Shown here: in pieces, positions 40,121 through 49,068 of the stretch
Numbering within the stretch: the stretch's first letter is position 1
Layout: each line of letters begins with the position of its first letter
Origin: an uncultured Lachnospiraceae bacterium
GTDB taxonomy: Bacteria > Bacillota > Clostridia > Lachnospirales > Lachnospiraceae
Assembly (NCBI GenBank): GCA_951802115.1
Contig: CATOPL010000016.1
Span: 1 to 64,000 of the forward strand
Direction of reading: 5' to 3'
Length of the DNA: 64,000 nucleotides
The notes under the pieces: generated by a model
Told to the model about the DNA's origin: nothing
Databases searched by the model: none
What the model saw: the letters and a program-made list of their open reading frames with translations, nothing else
Position numbers and translations under genes: made by a program

Positions 40121-42661
40121 ATGTTCAAACAAACGAAAAAATTTTTATTTTCCAGTGTGTGCTGTCTGATCGTCCTCTGTGTCACTGTTTTTTTGTGGGT
40201 AAGTATATATATGAGCGCGAGGAGCGAGGACGCAATCAGTGAAATCGGCATGATCTACATGTCGGAGATGAGTAAACAGCTCCAGCAGAAGTTTGATGCT
40301 GTCATTGATCTGCGTTTATCTCAGGCAGAGGGAATCGTAAGAATGCTTCCGCCTGGAAAGCTGGAGCATGAAGAGCTCAGAACCGGTCTTGCAGCGAATG
40401 CAGAAGTCTGCGGCTTTACATATCTTGGTCTTTTTACAGAGGATGGTGAATGCGAGATCGTCTGCGGAGGAGCAGTGGAAGCTGTTGATCAAAAAGAATT
40501 TCTGGAAGTACTTCATGAAGAAGGAAAGCGGGTCAGCAGCGGGTTTGATGAAAACGGAGACAAGGTTCTTTTGCTGTCGGTTGATGCCGAGTATCCTATG
40601 GAAAACGGCGATATGAGTTCTCTGATGGTAGTAGGACTGCCCATGGAATATCTGAATACCGCACTCGTTCTGGAAGAGGAGGATTCTATGGTGTATTACC
40701 ATATCATCCGTAAAGACGGAACGTTTGTCATCCGCAGCGGGGAAGCATACAGAGATAATTATTTTACCCGTATAAAAGAGATGTTTTCTGAATTCGGAGG
40801 AAAAACGCCGGAACAGTATACGCAGGAGCTTCAGGAAGCGATCAATAAAAATGTGGATTATTCGACTCTGGCAAAGATTGATGGAGTACACAGGCATCTT
40901 TACTGTTCGCCGCTTCCGAATTCAGAATGGTATCTGGTAGCAGTCATGCCTTATGGAACACTGGATGATGCGATTGATCATCTTGGTATTCAGAGACAGA
41001 ATACTATGCTCGGCGCATGCGGCATTATACTTCTGGCTGTGCTGGTGATTTTTGTGCTTTATTACAGGATGTCTCAGCAGCAGCTTCGGGAGCTGAACAG
41101 AGCAGAACAGGCTGCTGTACGGGCAAATCGCGCCAAGAGTGAATTCCTTTCCAATATGAGCCATGATATTCGAACACCGATGAATGGTATTGTAGGCATG
41201 ACGGCGATTGCCATGTCGGATATTGATGATACAGCCCGTGTTCAGGATTGTCTCAGAAAAATTACATTGTCCAGCAGACATCTGCTGGGACTGATCAACG
41301 ACGTTCTGGATATGTCCAAAATTGAGAGCGGAAAACTGTCTCTGAATCTGAATCAGGTATCGCTTCATGAGACGATGGACAGTATTGTCAATATTGTAAA
41401 GCCGCAGATTGAATCAAGAAAGCAGCATTTTGATATTTTAATTCAGGATATTCAGGCTGAAGAGGTATACTGTGACAGTGTGCGTCTGAACCAGATTCTG
41501 ATCAACCTTTTGTCCAACGCAATTAAATTCACGTCGGAGGGAGGCAGGATCAATGTCTATCTGAGACAGGAAGCATCACCGCTGGGGGATCGATACATAA
41601 GATGCTGTTTTCGGGTCAGAGACAATGGGATTGGCATGACACCGGAATTCCAGAAGACGATTTTTGACACTTTTACCAGAGAAAAGACAGAACGGGTGGA
41701 GCGGACAGAAGGAACCGGTCTGGGGATGGCGATTACAAAATGCATTGTGGATGCCATGAAAGGAACGATTGAGCTGCAGAGCGAACCGGGCAAGGGCAGC
41801 GAGTTCTGCGTGACTCTGGATTTTGAAAAAGCTGTGGATAAAATTGAAGATATGATTCTTCCGCCATGGAGGATGCTTGTAGTAGATAATAATGAGGAAC
41901 TTTGCCTGAGTGCGGTATCTTCGTTGAAGGAGATTGGTATCAGTGCGGAATGGGCGACAGATGGAAGAACAGCGGTCGAGCTGACTCAAAAGCGTCACCA
42001 GGAAAATGAAGACTTTGAAATCATTCTTCTGGACTGGAGGATGCCGGGAATGGATGGTCTTCAGACGGCAAAAGAGATTCGTAAGATTCTGGGAGAAGAG
42101 ACACCGATTCTGATTATCTCTGCATATGACTGGAGTGATATAGAAAAGGAAGCTCTGGAAGCAGGAATTCATGGATTTATTTCCAAGCCGCTGTTCAAAT
42201 CCAATCTTTTTGTCGGACTCAGCCGCTATATGCTGAATGAAACAGTGGAAGAAGAGCAGGAACAGGAGGAAGCAGAGTCTTTTACAGGAAAACGTATTCT
42301 TCTTGCGGAAGATAATGATCTCAACTGGGAGATTGCAGAAGATATTCTGTCAGAGGCAGGATTTGAACTGGAACGGGCGGAAAACGGAAAAATATGTGTG
42401 GAAAAGTTTAAAGAATCTGCAGAAAAGTATTACGACGTCATTCTGATGGATATTCGTATGCCAGTGATGAGCGGATATGATGCGGCATCTGAGATCCGCG
42501 CACTTACACGTTCTGATGCAGCTCTTCCGATCATTGCCATGACGGCGGATGCATTTTCAGAGGATATTGAGCACTGTAAACAGTGTGGTATGAATGAACA
42601 TGTGTCAAAGCCCATAGATGTGGATCGTCTGATTCAGTTACTGAGGAAATATCTAAAATAA
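40121..42661 (+). CDS. hybrid sensor histidine kinase with two receiver domains
   Basis: An 846-residue membrane kinase. Order: membrane helix (about 10-30), outer Cache-like sensor domain (about 32-290), second helix (about 297-315), HisKA with H348 (SNMSHDIRTP), HATPase with N-box INLLSNAIKF and G-boxes DNGIGM and GTGLGM, receiver 1 with D638 (LLDWRMPGMDG), and receiver 2 with D777 (LMDIRMP). There is no output or HPt domain, and no response regulator gene beside it, so the phosphate must pass to a partner elsewhere or act through the receivers. Start ATG 40121 has AGGAG about 10 bases upstream. The signal is unknown. Confidence 0.92.
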   Translation: MFKQTKKFLFSSVCCLIVLCVTVFLWVSIYMSARSEDAISEIGMIYMSEMSKQLQQKFDAVIDLRLSQAEGIVRMLPPGKLEHEELRTGLAANAEVCGFTYLGLFTEDGECEIVCGGAVEAVDQKEFLEVLHEEGKRVSSGFDENGDKVLLLSVDAEYPMENGDMSSLMVVGLPMEYLNTALVLEEEDSMVYYHIIRKDGTFVIRSGEAYRDNYFTRIKEMFSEFGGKTPEQYTQELQEAINKNVDYSTLAKIDGVHRHLYCSPLPNSEWYLVAVMPYGTLDDAIDHLGIQRQNTMLGACGIILLAVLVIFVLYYRMSQQQLRELNRAEQAAVRANRAKSEFLSNMSHDIRTPMNGIVGMTAIAMSDIDDTARVQDCLRKITLSSRHLLGLINDVLDMSKIESGKLSLNLNQVSLHETMDSIVNIVKPQIESRKQHFDILIQDIQAEEVYCDSVRLNQILINLLSNAIKFTSEGGRINVYLRQEASPLGDRYIRCCFRVRDNGIGMTPEFQKTIFDTFTREKTERVERTEGTGLGMAITKCIVDAMKGTIELQSEPGKGSEFCVTLDFEKAVDKIEDMILPPWRMLVVDNNEELCLSAVSSLKEIGISAEWATDGRTAVELTQKRHQENEDFEIILLDWRMPGMDGLQTAKEIRKILGEETPILIISAYDWSDIEKEALEAGIHGFISKPLFKSNLFVGLSRYMLNETVEEEQEQEEAESFTGKRILLAEDNDLNWEIAEDILSEAGFELERAENGKICVEKFKESAEKYYDVILMDIRMPVMSGYDAASEIRALTRSDAALPIIAMTADAFSEDIEHCKQCGMNEHVSKPIDVDRLIQLLRKYLK

Positions 42662-42681
42662 ATATAGCCGTTTTAAAAGGG

Positions 42682-42730
42682 TTGCCAGGAGATTACAGTC
42701 AGAGAAGGATATCCTGGCAGCTTCTTTTTT
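42682..42730 (+). terminator. intrinsic terminator after the hybrid kinase
   Basis: TTGCCAGGA (42682-42690) pairs with TCCTGGCAG (42712-42720), then CTTCTTTTTT. Confidence 0.8.
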
Positions 42731-42743
42731 GGGGTAAAAAAGT

Positions 42744-42769
42744 AAAAAGCAGCTACCTCGGCAGCTGCT
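42744..42769 (-). terminator. terminator of the DtxR/MntR-type gene, overlapping its last codons
   Basis: On the minus strand AGCAGCT (42769-42763) pairs with AGCTGCT (42754-42748), followed by TTTT. The first arm contains the final codons of the gene and the second contains the end of its TAG. Confidence 0.75.
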
Positions 42770-43112
42770 TGATTTTTTCAAAACTTTCATCGCTGATCAC
42801 ATGTTCTATTCGACAGGCATCTTTTTTTGCAGTTGCTTCGTCTACGCCGATGGAGATCAGAAACTGGGTAAGCACCAGATGTTTTTCATATATGTTCAGA
42901 GCTATCGCCAGTCCGGAACCAGTCAGAATCAGATGTCCGTTTTCGTCCAGGGTGATATACCCGTTTTCACGCAACCGTTTCATAGCGACACTGATACTGG
43001 GCTTACTGTAACCCAAATGGTTCGCCACATCAATAGAACGTACGTCTCCAAGTTCCCGGGACAGAACCAGGATGGCTTCCAGATAATCTTCCGGTGATTC
43101 CTGCATTTTCAT
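42753..43112 (-). CDS. DtxR/MntR family metal-dependent transcriptional regulator
   Basis: A 119-residue regulator with an N-terminal winged helix (SPEDYLEAILVL, then SIDVANHLGYSKPSISVAMKRL as the DNA-reading helix region) and a metal-binding dimer domain. The late motif CRIEH has the Cys-x2-Glu-His spacing of DtxR/IdeR (C102, E105, H106 in DtxR) where MntR of Bacillus has a glutamate, so iron or manganese sensing are both possible. It lacks the SH3-like third domain, as MntR does. AAGGGGG precedes the ATG on the minus strand. No metal transporter is next to it in the window. Confidence 0.88.
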   Translation of the reverse strand: MKMQESPEDYLEAILVLSRELGDVRSIDVANHLGYSKPSISVAMKRLRENGYITLDENGHLILTGSGLAIALNIYEKHLVLTQFLISIGVDEATAKKDACRIEHVISDESFEKIKQLPR

Positions 43113-43156
43113 ATAGAATTCCCCCTTATGGCATATTGTGGATATGGACTGGTATC

Positions 43157-43185
43157 AGAATAACATATGGGCAGGGTATTTTCAA
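43157..43185 (-). promoter_or_regulatory. promoter for the DtxR/MntR-type regulator
   Basis: On the minus strand TTGAAA (43185-43180), 17 bases, TATTCT (43162-43157), 45 bases before the start. Confidence 0.5.
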
Positions 43186-43282
43186 TATATGTGAAAGACT
43201 CGCCAAATAACAGGTACGAAAACGACGGTTGTCCGGATTATTGTATGTTTGTAGTCGGAGGTCAGAAAGAAGGGATGTAAAA

Positions 43283-44608
43283 ATGATAACAGGAGAAGAC
43301 AGACAGACTCTGGCGGGAGAAGTGCTGAAGCTGGCGCAGCTTCATCTGCAGAAAAGACTACCGGTTTTTGGAGCGGCATTTTTGATTCCGGAAGTGAAGT
43401 GGACAGAAAAGACTACCGGTACGGATGCAGAAATGATATACTGGAATACAGATGAACTACTGGCATTATTTAGAAAGGGAATGGCAGAGCTGGAAAGGAA
43501 ATATCTGCATCTGATCTTGCACGGTATGTACCTGCACCGGTTCCGTAAATATGACTGTCCGGAACGGATCTGGTGGCTGGCCTGTGATCTGGCGACGGAG
43601 TATCGGATTGACAGAATGCATGTTCCTGGATTTGACTGGCCGATACCGGCCGAAAGAAGCAGGTATTACCGTAAGATTAAAGAGTCCGGAGTGGTATTCT
43701 ATGAGAGAACACTGACAGAATGGCTTTTGAGGGTGACGGAATCCGAACTTCAGGAACTTGAGAGGCTGTTTCGAAAAGATAATCATGAATGGTGGAAAAA
43801 AGAAACGGTTTCTGAATGGAGAAAGATGGAAAGACAGGAGCGGGCGGAAGAACTGCGGAAGCTGTCGGATGCCGTTCATCGCTGGCGTACGGTGTTTGAA
43901 CAGCTGGAGATCAGACAGGAAGAACACCGAAGGCAGGCAGGAGGAAGCGCCGGCTCCCAGACCGAACAGATTGTTATTCAGAAGGAACAGGGCTATGATT
44001 ATCGCCGGTTTTTAAAGCAGTTTGCAGTGAGGCAGGAGGAACTGTCTGTGGATATGGACAGTTTTGATTATATTCCATATGATTACAGCAGGAGGATGTA
44101 TGAGCGGCTGGTACTTTTAGAACCTCTGGAATATCGGGAAAGGAAAAAGCTACAGGAATTTGTGATTGCGATTGATACTTCAGGTTCCTGTTCCGGAGAG
44201 ATTGTACGCCGTTTTTTGACGGAAACCTGGGAAATTTTTCAGGAAAGGGATAATTTTTTTCAGAGTATGCGGATTCATCTGATCCAATGTGACTGTCTGG
44301 TACAGGAGCATGTCTGCGTGACCTGTGAAGAGGAGTGGAAGAATTACCTGGAACATATGACGGTAAAAGGACATGGAGATACGGATTTTACGCCGGTATT
44401 CCGGCTGGTGGATAAAATGATGCAGGAGAAGGAAGTGAAAAATTTAAAAGGACTTCTTTACTTTACAGATGGGGATGGAATTTATCCGGACCACAGACCG
44501 GAATATGATACAGCGTTTGTGTTTTTAAATGAAGAACTGAGAAAGGGCAGGGCTCCGGACTGGGCTCTGACTCTGACTCTGGATATAGAATTGGGGACTG
44601 GAAAATGA
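43283..44608 (+). CDS. VWA-like domain protein, DUF2201 type, with degenerate metallopeptidase motif
   Basis: A 441-residue protein of the two-domain DUF2201 type. The N-terminal half is the putative metallopeptidase region, but the HExxH helix reads H76-L-I-L-H80 with a further His at 85: the catalytic glutamate is replaced by leucine, so proteolysis is unlikely. The C-terminal VWA-like domain has D298-x-S300-x-S302 (DTSGSCSG), a GHGDTDFTP threonine site and a FTDGDG aspartate, a complete metal site. The start at 43283 has AGAAGGGA before it; a longer frame from 43229 is less likely. Its stop overlaps the ATPase start (ATGA), so the pair is translated together. Confidence 0.85.
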   Translation: MITGEDRQTLAGEVLKLAQLHLQKRLPVFGAAFLIPEVKWTEKTTGTDAEMIYWNTDELLALFRKGMAELERKYLHLILHGMYLHRFRKYDCPERIWWLACDLATEYRIDRMHVPGFDWPIPAERSRYYRKIKESGVVFYERTLTEWLLRVTESELQELERLFRKDNHEWWKKETVSEWRKMERQERAEELRKLSDAVHRWRTVFEQLEIRQEEHRRQAGGSAGSQTEQIVIQKEQGYDYRRFLKQFAVRQEELSVDMDSFDYIPYDYSRRMYERLVLLEPLEYRERKKLQEFVIAIDTSGSCSGEIVRRFLTETWEIFQERDNFFQSMRIHLIQCDCLVQEHVCVTCEEEWKNYLEHMTVKGHGDTDFTPVFRLVDKMMQEKEVKNLKGLLYFTDGDGIYPDHRPEYDTAFVFLNEELRKGRAPDWALTLTLDIELGTGK

Positions 44609-46146
44609 ATATAAGGGAAGCGAAGGAAGAGATTGTACGAACGGTACGTGCATATACAGCAAAGGACAGCAGAGGAAGTTATCGGATTGCTCCGGTACGT
44701 CAGCGTCCTGTGCTTTTGATTGGCCCGCCGGGGATTGGCAAGACAGCGATCATGGAGCAGGCGGCGGATGAATGTCAGGTTGGGCTGCTGGCTTATACGA
44801 TTACTCATCATACCAGGCAGAGCGCAGTGGGACTGCCCCAGCTGGTGACAAAGATATTTGACAAAATGGAGTGCACAATGACAGAATATACCATGAGTGA
44901 GATCGTGGGTTCTGTGTATGAATATCAGGAACGTACCGGTTACCGGGAGGGAATCCTGTTTATTGATGAGATTAACTGCGTCTCCGAGACGCTGGCGCCG
45001 ACCATGCTGCAGTTTTTACAGTATAAAACTTTTGGAAATCACAAGGTTCCCAAAGGCTGGATCATCGTGGCGGCAGGCAATCCGCAGGAGTATAACCGGT
45101 CGGTACGGGAACTGGATATGGCGGCGCTGGACCGGGTCAGGATGCTGAAAGTAGAGGCGGATTTTTCCGTATGGAAAGATTATGCGCAGCAGCAGGGCAT
45201 TCATCCGTCTGTTCTCTCCTATCTGGAGCTTCATCCGGAACATTTTTATCAGGTAACGCTTACCAGAGAAAAGCAGGAATTTGTTACAGCAAGAGGCTGG
45301 GAGGATCTTTCCGTGCTGCTTTTCGAATATGAACGACAAAAGTTTTCTGTTGACCGAAGCTTTATGGAAGAATTTCTCCGCGTGCCGAAAATTGCTTCTG
45401 ATTTTGCATCTTATTATCAGCTGTGCAGAACTTATCAGGGTGTTTACCGGATGAAAGAGCTTCTGGAGGACAGACTTACAGATGAGGAAAAAGAAACACT
45501 TAAAATACAGCTTGGGGAGACGGCAGGAGAGGTTCGGTGTGTTTTTGTTCGGCATTTGCTGTCGGCGGCATCGGAGCGGATGACTTCTTACGGCAGATAT
45601 TACCGGTATCATGAAAGAGTGAAGGAGGTTCTTGCACAGTTTTCGGCCTATGTAAAAGGAGAGGGAAAAGATAATCCGGAAGGTTATCTGGAGAGACGTG
45701 CCCATGCGCTTCAGATACGCAGAGAAAATGACCTGATCAAATCCTGGGAAGAGCGGACAGAGCTGGATGTGGATGAACGGTTAAAACACCTGGTTTTTGG
45801 TTCCGGAAGGGTAAAATTTTTAGAGGAGCTGGCAGAATGCAGTGCTGCAGATGAGACGAATCTGCCTTCTGCAGGACTTCTCGAGGAGCAAAAAAAGCTT
45901 GAGGAACAAAAGGAAAAGCTGATGAATTTTCTGAATCAGATGACAGATTTTCTGGAGGGCGCTTTTGGAAAAGATCTGGAACTTTCCGACTGGATTCATG
46001 GAATTAAAAATCATAGGGACAGTCGGCTGATTGCATTTAAGCGGCCGGATCTGGAAAGTTTTCTGGATCAGAAAGAACAGGAAGCAAGACTGAGAAAAAA
46101 GATTGAACAGATGGAGGATTTATATGAGACTGGTGATTGCAGGTGA
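44605..46146 (+). CDS. MoxR-type AAA+ ATPase (partner of the DUF2201 protein)
   Basis: A 513-residue AAA+ ATPase. Walker A is GPPGIGKT (40-47), Walker B LFIDEIN (118-124), sensor 1 is AAGNPQEYN, and a DMAALDRVRML region carries the arginine finger. Beyond about residue 270 is a helical C-terminal extension with coiled-coil character (LLEEQKKLEEQKEKLM). It overlaps the DUF2201 gene by 4 bases. This pair is separate from the yeh-like cluster 5 kb upstream: here the Walker B is canonical and the VWA partner precedes the ATPase. The 3' end overlaps the phosphodiesterase gene by 23 bases. Confidence 0.88.
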   Translation: MNIREAKEEIVRTVRAYTAKDSRGSYRIAPVRQRPVLLIGPPGIGKTAIMEQAADECQVGLLAYTITHHTRQSAVGLPQLVTKIFDKMECTMTEYTMSEIVGSVYEYQERTGYREGILFIDEINCVSETLAPTMLQFLQYKTFGNHKVPKGWIIVAAGNPQEYNRSVRELDMAALDRVRMLKVEADFSVWKDYAQQQGIHPSVLSYLELHPEHFYQVTLTREKQEFVTARGWEDLSVLLFEYERQKFSVDRSFMEEFLRVPKIASDFASYYQLCRTYQGVYRMKELLEDRLTDEEKETLKIQLGETAGEVRCVFVRHLLSAASERMTSYGRYYRYHERVKEVLAQFSAYVKGEGKDNPEGYLERRAHALQIRRENDLIKSWEERTELDVDERLKHLVFGSGRVKFLEELAECSAADETNLPSAGLLEEQKKLEEQKEKLMNFLNQMTDFLEGAFGKDLELSDWIHGIKNHRDSRLIAFKRPDLESFLDQKEQEARLRKKIEQMEDLYETGDCR

Positions 46147-46684
46147 TCTTCACGGTTCTGCATATTTTTGCAGAAAACTTCTGGAAGCCTATGAAAGGGA
46201 GCAGGCAGATAAGCTGATATTGCTGGGAGATATTCTTTACCATGGTCCGCGCAATGATCTGCCGAGGGAATATGCACCCAAAGAAGTGATGAAAATGCTA
46301 AATGAAAGAAAATGTGAGATTTTGTGTGTGCGCGGAAACTGCGACACGGAAGTCGATCAGATGGTGCTGGAATTTCCAGTTCTGGCAGAATATGGATTTC
46401 TGTATGAAAAGGGGCGGATGTTTTTTTTAACACATGGACATGTATTTCATGAAAAAAATCTTCCGATGCTGAAAAAAGGGGATATTCTTCTGCATGGCCA
46501 CACCCATGTTCCGGTCTGCAGAGAACATGAGGACTATGTTTATATGAATCCCGGCTCTGTATCCATTCCTAAAGAAGGAAGTGCGCACAGCTATATCGTC
46601 TATGAAAACGGCAGGTTTTCCTGGAAAGATCTGGAAGGAGACATGTATCTGGATTATAAGATCCGGGATTTTACAAAAATTTAA
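46124..46684 (+). CDS. YfcE/MJ0936 family metallophosphodiesterase
   Basis: A 186-residue calcineurin-like phosphoesterase. All metal ligands are seen: D8-x-H10 (GDLHG), D36 with H40 (GDILYHG), N72 (GNCD), H104 and H106 region (THGH), and H126-x-H128 (GHTH). The family hydrolyses phosphodiesters in vitro; the natural substrate is unknown. ATG 46124 has GGAGG and lies inside the end of the ATPase gene, so its expression is tied to the VWA/MoxR pair. A longer frame from 46103 is rejected because it has no ribosome site. Confidence 0.92.
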   Translation: MRLVIAGDLHGSAYFCRKLLEAYEREQADKLILLGDILYHGPRNDLPREYAPKEVMKMLNERKCEILCVRGNCDTEVDQMVLEFPVLAEYGFLYEKGRMFFLTHGHVFHEKNLPMLKKGDILLHGHTHVPVCREHEDYVYMNPGSVSIPKEGSAHSYIVYENGRFSWKDLEGDMYLDYKIRDFTKI

Positions 46685-46742
46685 TGGAAAATGCGGGAAG
46701 AAAAAGGTATACTGTCTAAGTGTATATAAAGGAGCGGATTGT

Positions 46743-47504
46743 ATGGATGTAAATGTGATTTTGGAACGTGTGAAATCCGGTGCAATGGAGATACAGGAGG
46801 CAGAAGAACTTTTGAAAAAGCTTCCCTATGAAGATTTGGGTTACGCAAAAATCGATCACCACAGAAAAGTCCGTCAGGGTTTTGAGGAGGTTATTTACTG
46901 TCAGGGAAAAGAGATCGGGCATCTGGTGGGGATCTGCAGACGCATGACAGAGGAACGGATCAATGTACTTGGAACCAGGGCCTCAGAAAAGCAGGCAGAA
47001 GCGGTTATAAAGGAACTGCCGGCATTTTCCTATGAACCGGTATCACGACTTTTAAAAGCAGAATTCAGGAAGCCGAAGGCCATTGGGAAGATCGTGGTCT
47101 GTACCGGTGGAACTGCTGATATTCCGGTGGCAGAAGAAGCAGCAGGCGCAGCTGAATTTTTCGGAACCAATGTGGCACGGCTGTATGACGTAGGAGTTGC
47201 GGGGATACACCGGCTTTTGAAAAATCTGGATGTGTTCGTGGCTGTAAACTGTGTCATTGCTGTAGCCGGTATGGAGGGAGCTCTTCCTGGTGTAGTTGCC
47301 GGCCTCGTGGATGTGCCGGTGATTGCAGTGCCAACCAGCGTGGGATACGGAGCCAGCTTCGGAGGTCTTTCCGCCCTTCTGACGATGATCAATTCGTGTG
47401 CTAACGGCATTACTGTGGTAAATATCGACAATGGATATGGAGCCGGATATGTGGCGACTCAGATCAATCGACTGGCGGTGCGTGGTTATGAAAAGAATCA
47501 GTAA
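46743..47504 (+). CDS. larB: nickel-pincer cofactor biosynthesis protein LarB
   Basis: A 253-residue protein of the LarB family (PurE-like C-terminal half). Family features are YAKIDHHRKVRQGFEEVIYC near the start (read in parts) and the late TGGTADIPVAEEA, GMEGALPGVVAGL and TSVGYGASFGG segments. LarB carboxylates and hydrolyses nicotinic acid adenine dinucleotide as the first step to the nickel-pincer cofactor of lactate racemase. LarC and LarE are not encoded nearby, nor is a LarA-like racemase. AAAGGAG precedes ATG 46743. It overlaps the cardiolipin synthase start by 17 bases. Confidence 0.92.
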   Translation: MDVNVILERVKSGAMEIQEAEELLKKLPYEDLGYAKIDHHRKVRQGFEEVIYCQGKEIGHLVGICRRMTEERINVLGTRASEKQAEAVIKELPAFSYEPVSRLLKAEFRKPKAIGKIVVCTGGTADIPVAEEAAGAAEFFGTNVARLYDVGVAGIHRLLKNLDVFVAVNCVIAVAGMEGALPGVVAGLVDVPVIAVPTSVGYGASFGGLSALLTMINSCANGITVVNIDNGYGAGYVATQINRLAVRGYEKNQ

Positions 47505-49020
47505 GATCCTCAAAAGCAGGCTGGTTTTTGTGGGGCTTGCCATATTGCTGCAGGTACTTTGGTGGGCGCTTTTTGTCGGCAGACTGACCCGGTATTCGAT
47601 GTTCATCAATGCGCTTTTTCGAATTGTCAGCATCAGTATTCTTCTGTATTTAATACGGAAAGATGAAAACTCATCTTATAAAATTGCCTGGATCATTGTG
47701 GTCATGGGAGTTCCGCTGTTCGGAGGAATCCTCTATGTGATGATAGGAAATAAAAAGCCGAGTAAACGTCTGGCTGTGAAGATGGCGGCTGTAAAAGCAG
47801 AGATGAAAAGCTCCATGGCCCAGAATCAGTGGATCTTAAAGGAGATACAGGCGCAGGACCCGGCAGCGGCGGGAAATATCCGCTATATTGGAGAGTTTGG
47901 TCCCTATCCGGTGTGGAAAAATACAGAAGTTACTTATTATCCGTTAGGAGAAGAGATGTTTTCTGCCATGCTGGAAGATCTGAAAAAAGCAGAGCATTAT
48001 ATTTTTCTTGAATATTTCATCATTCAGGAAGGCCTTATGTGGGACTGGATTCTGGAGATTCTGGAACAGAAAGTAAAAGAAGGGGTGGATGTACGGCTGA
48101 TCTATGACGATGTAGGCTGCGTCTCTCTGCTCCCGTTTCATTATGCGGATACTATGGAGAAAAAAGGGATTAAATGTCTTGCATTCAACCGTTTTATCCC
48201 GATGATCTCCCTGGTTATGAACAATCGGGATCACAGAAAGATCATGGTGATAGACGGCCATACGGCTTATAACGGCGGAATCAATCTGGCGGATGAATAT
48301 ATTAACAAGAAACTGCGGTTTGGACACTGGAAAGATACCGGAGTTCGAATCCATGGGGATGCAGTCTTTAACTTTACCCTGATGTTTCTGGAAGTATGGA
48401 ATGCATTCAAAGTGCCGGATCTGGATTACAGCATTTTCAGGCCGCGCAGATGGCATGAAGAGACATTTGAGAGCGACGGATATGTTGCGCCGTATGCGGA
48501 TACGCCTCTGGATAACGAGTCGCTGGGAGAAAATGTCTATATCAATATTCTGAATCAGGCGAAAGACTATGTGTATATTGCGACTCCTTATCTGCTGATC
48601 AGTGATGAAATGGAAAATGCGCTCTGTCTGGCGGCAAAACGGGGAGTGGATGTCCGCATTCTGATGCCTGGTATTCCGGATAAGCCCACCGTGTTTTTTA
48701 TGGCCAAATCTTATTATCCGCCGCTTTTAAAAGCAGGAGTGCAGATTTATGAATATACACCGGGATTTGTACATGCCAAATCTTATGTATGCGATGACAG
48801 AATTGCGACGGTAGGCACGATCAACATGGACTTTCGGAGTCTGTATCTGCATTTTGAATGTGGAACGTTTCTCTACAGATGCAGGGCAGTGCTGGATGTG
48901 AAAAAAGATATGGAGGAGTGTTTTCCTCAATGTCATCAGGTTACTCCCGGCGACTGCAGACAGGGGCTGATTGGAAATATGCTGACTTCAGTACTTCGGG
49001 TACTGGCGCCGCTGATGTAA
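47488..49020 (+). CDS. cls: cardiolipin synthase
   Basis: A 510-residue membrane enzyme: two N-terminal membrane helices (about 12-30 and 66-86), then two phospholipase D domains with HKD motifs H249-x-K251-x4-D256 (HRKIMVID) and H429-x-K431-x4-D436 (HAKSYVCD). It joins two phosphatidylglycerol molecules into cardiolipin and glycerol. The ATG at 47488 overlaps the end of larB and has only a weak GGCGG site, so translation may depend on the upstream gene. A longer frame from 47431 is not supported by the family start. Confidence 0.93.
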   Translation: MKRISKILKSRLVFVGLAILLQVLWWALFVGRLTRYSMFINALFRIVSISILLYLIRKDENSSYKIAWIIVVMGVPLFGGILYVMIGNKKPSKRLAVKMAAVKAEMKSSMAQNQWILKEIQAQDPAAAGNIRYIGEFGPYPVWKNTEVTYYPLGEEMFSAMLEDLKKAEHYIFLEYFIIQEGLMWDWILEILEQKVKEGVDVRLIYDDVGCVSLLPFHYADTMEKKGIKCLAFNRFIPMISLVMNNRDHRKIMVIDGHTAYNGGINLADEYINKKLRFGHWKDTGVRIHGDAVFNFTLMFLEVWNAFKVPDLDYSIFRPRRWHEETFESDGYVAPYADTPLDNESLGENVYINILNQAKDYVYIATPYLLISDEMENALCLAAKRGVDVRILMPGIPDKPTVFFMAKSYYPPLLKAGVQIYEYTPGFVHAKSYVCDDRIATVGTINMDFRSLYLHFECGTFLYRCRAVLDVKKDMEECFPQCHQVTPGDCRQGLIGNMLTSVLRVLAPLM

Positions 49021-49068
49021 GTGCGGGATAATTTCAGACAGGATAAAAAGACAGAGTGGAGGGGTAGG

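Noticed and set aside
40121-42661. One-component fusion with DNA-binding output
   Set aside because: After the second receiver domain the protein ends; no HTH or HPt domain is present.
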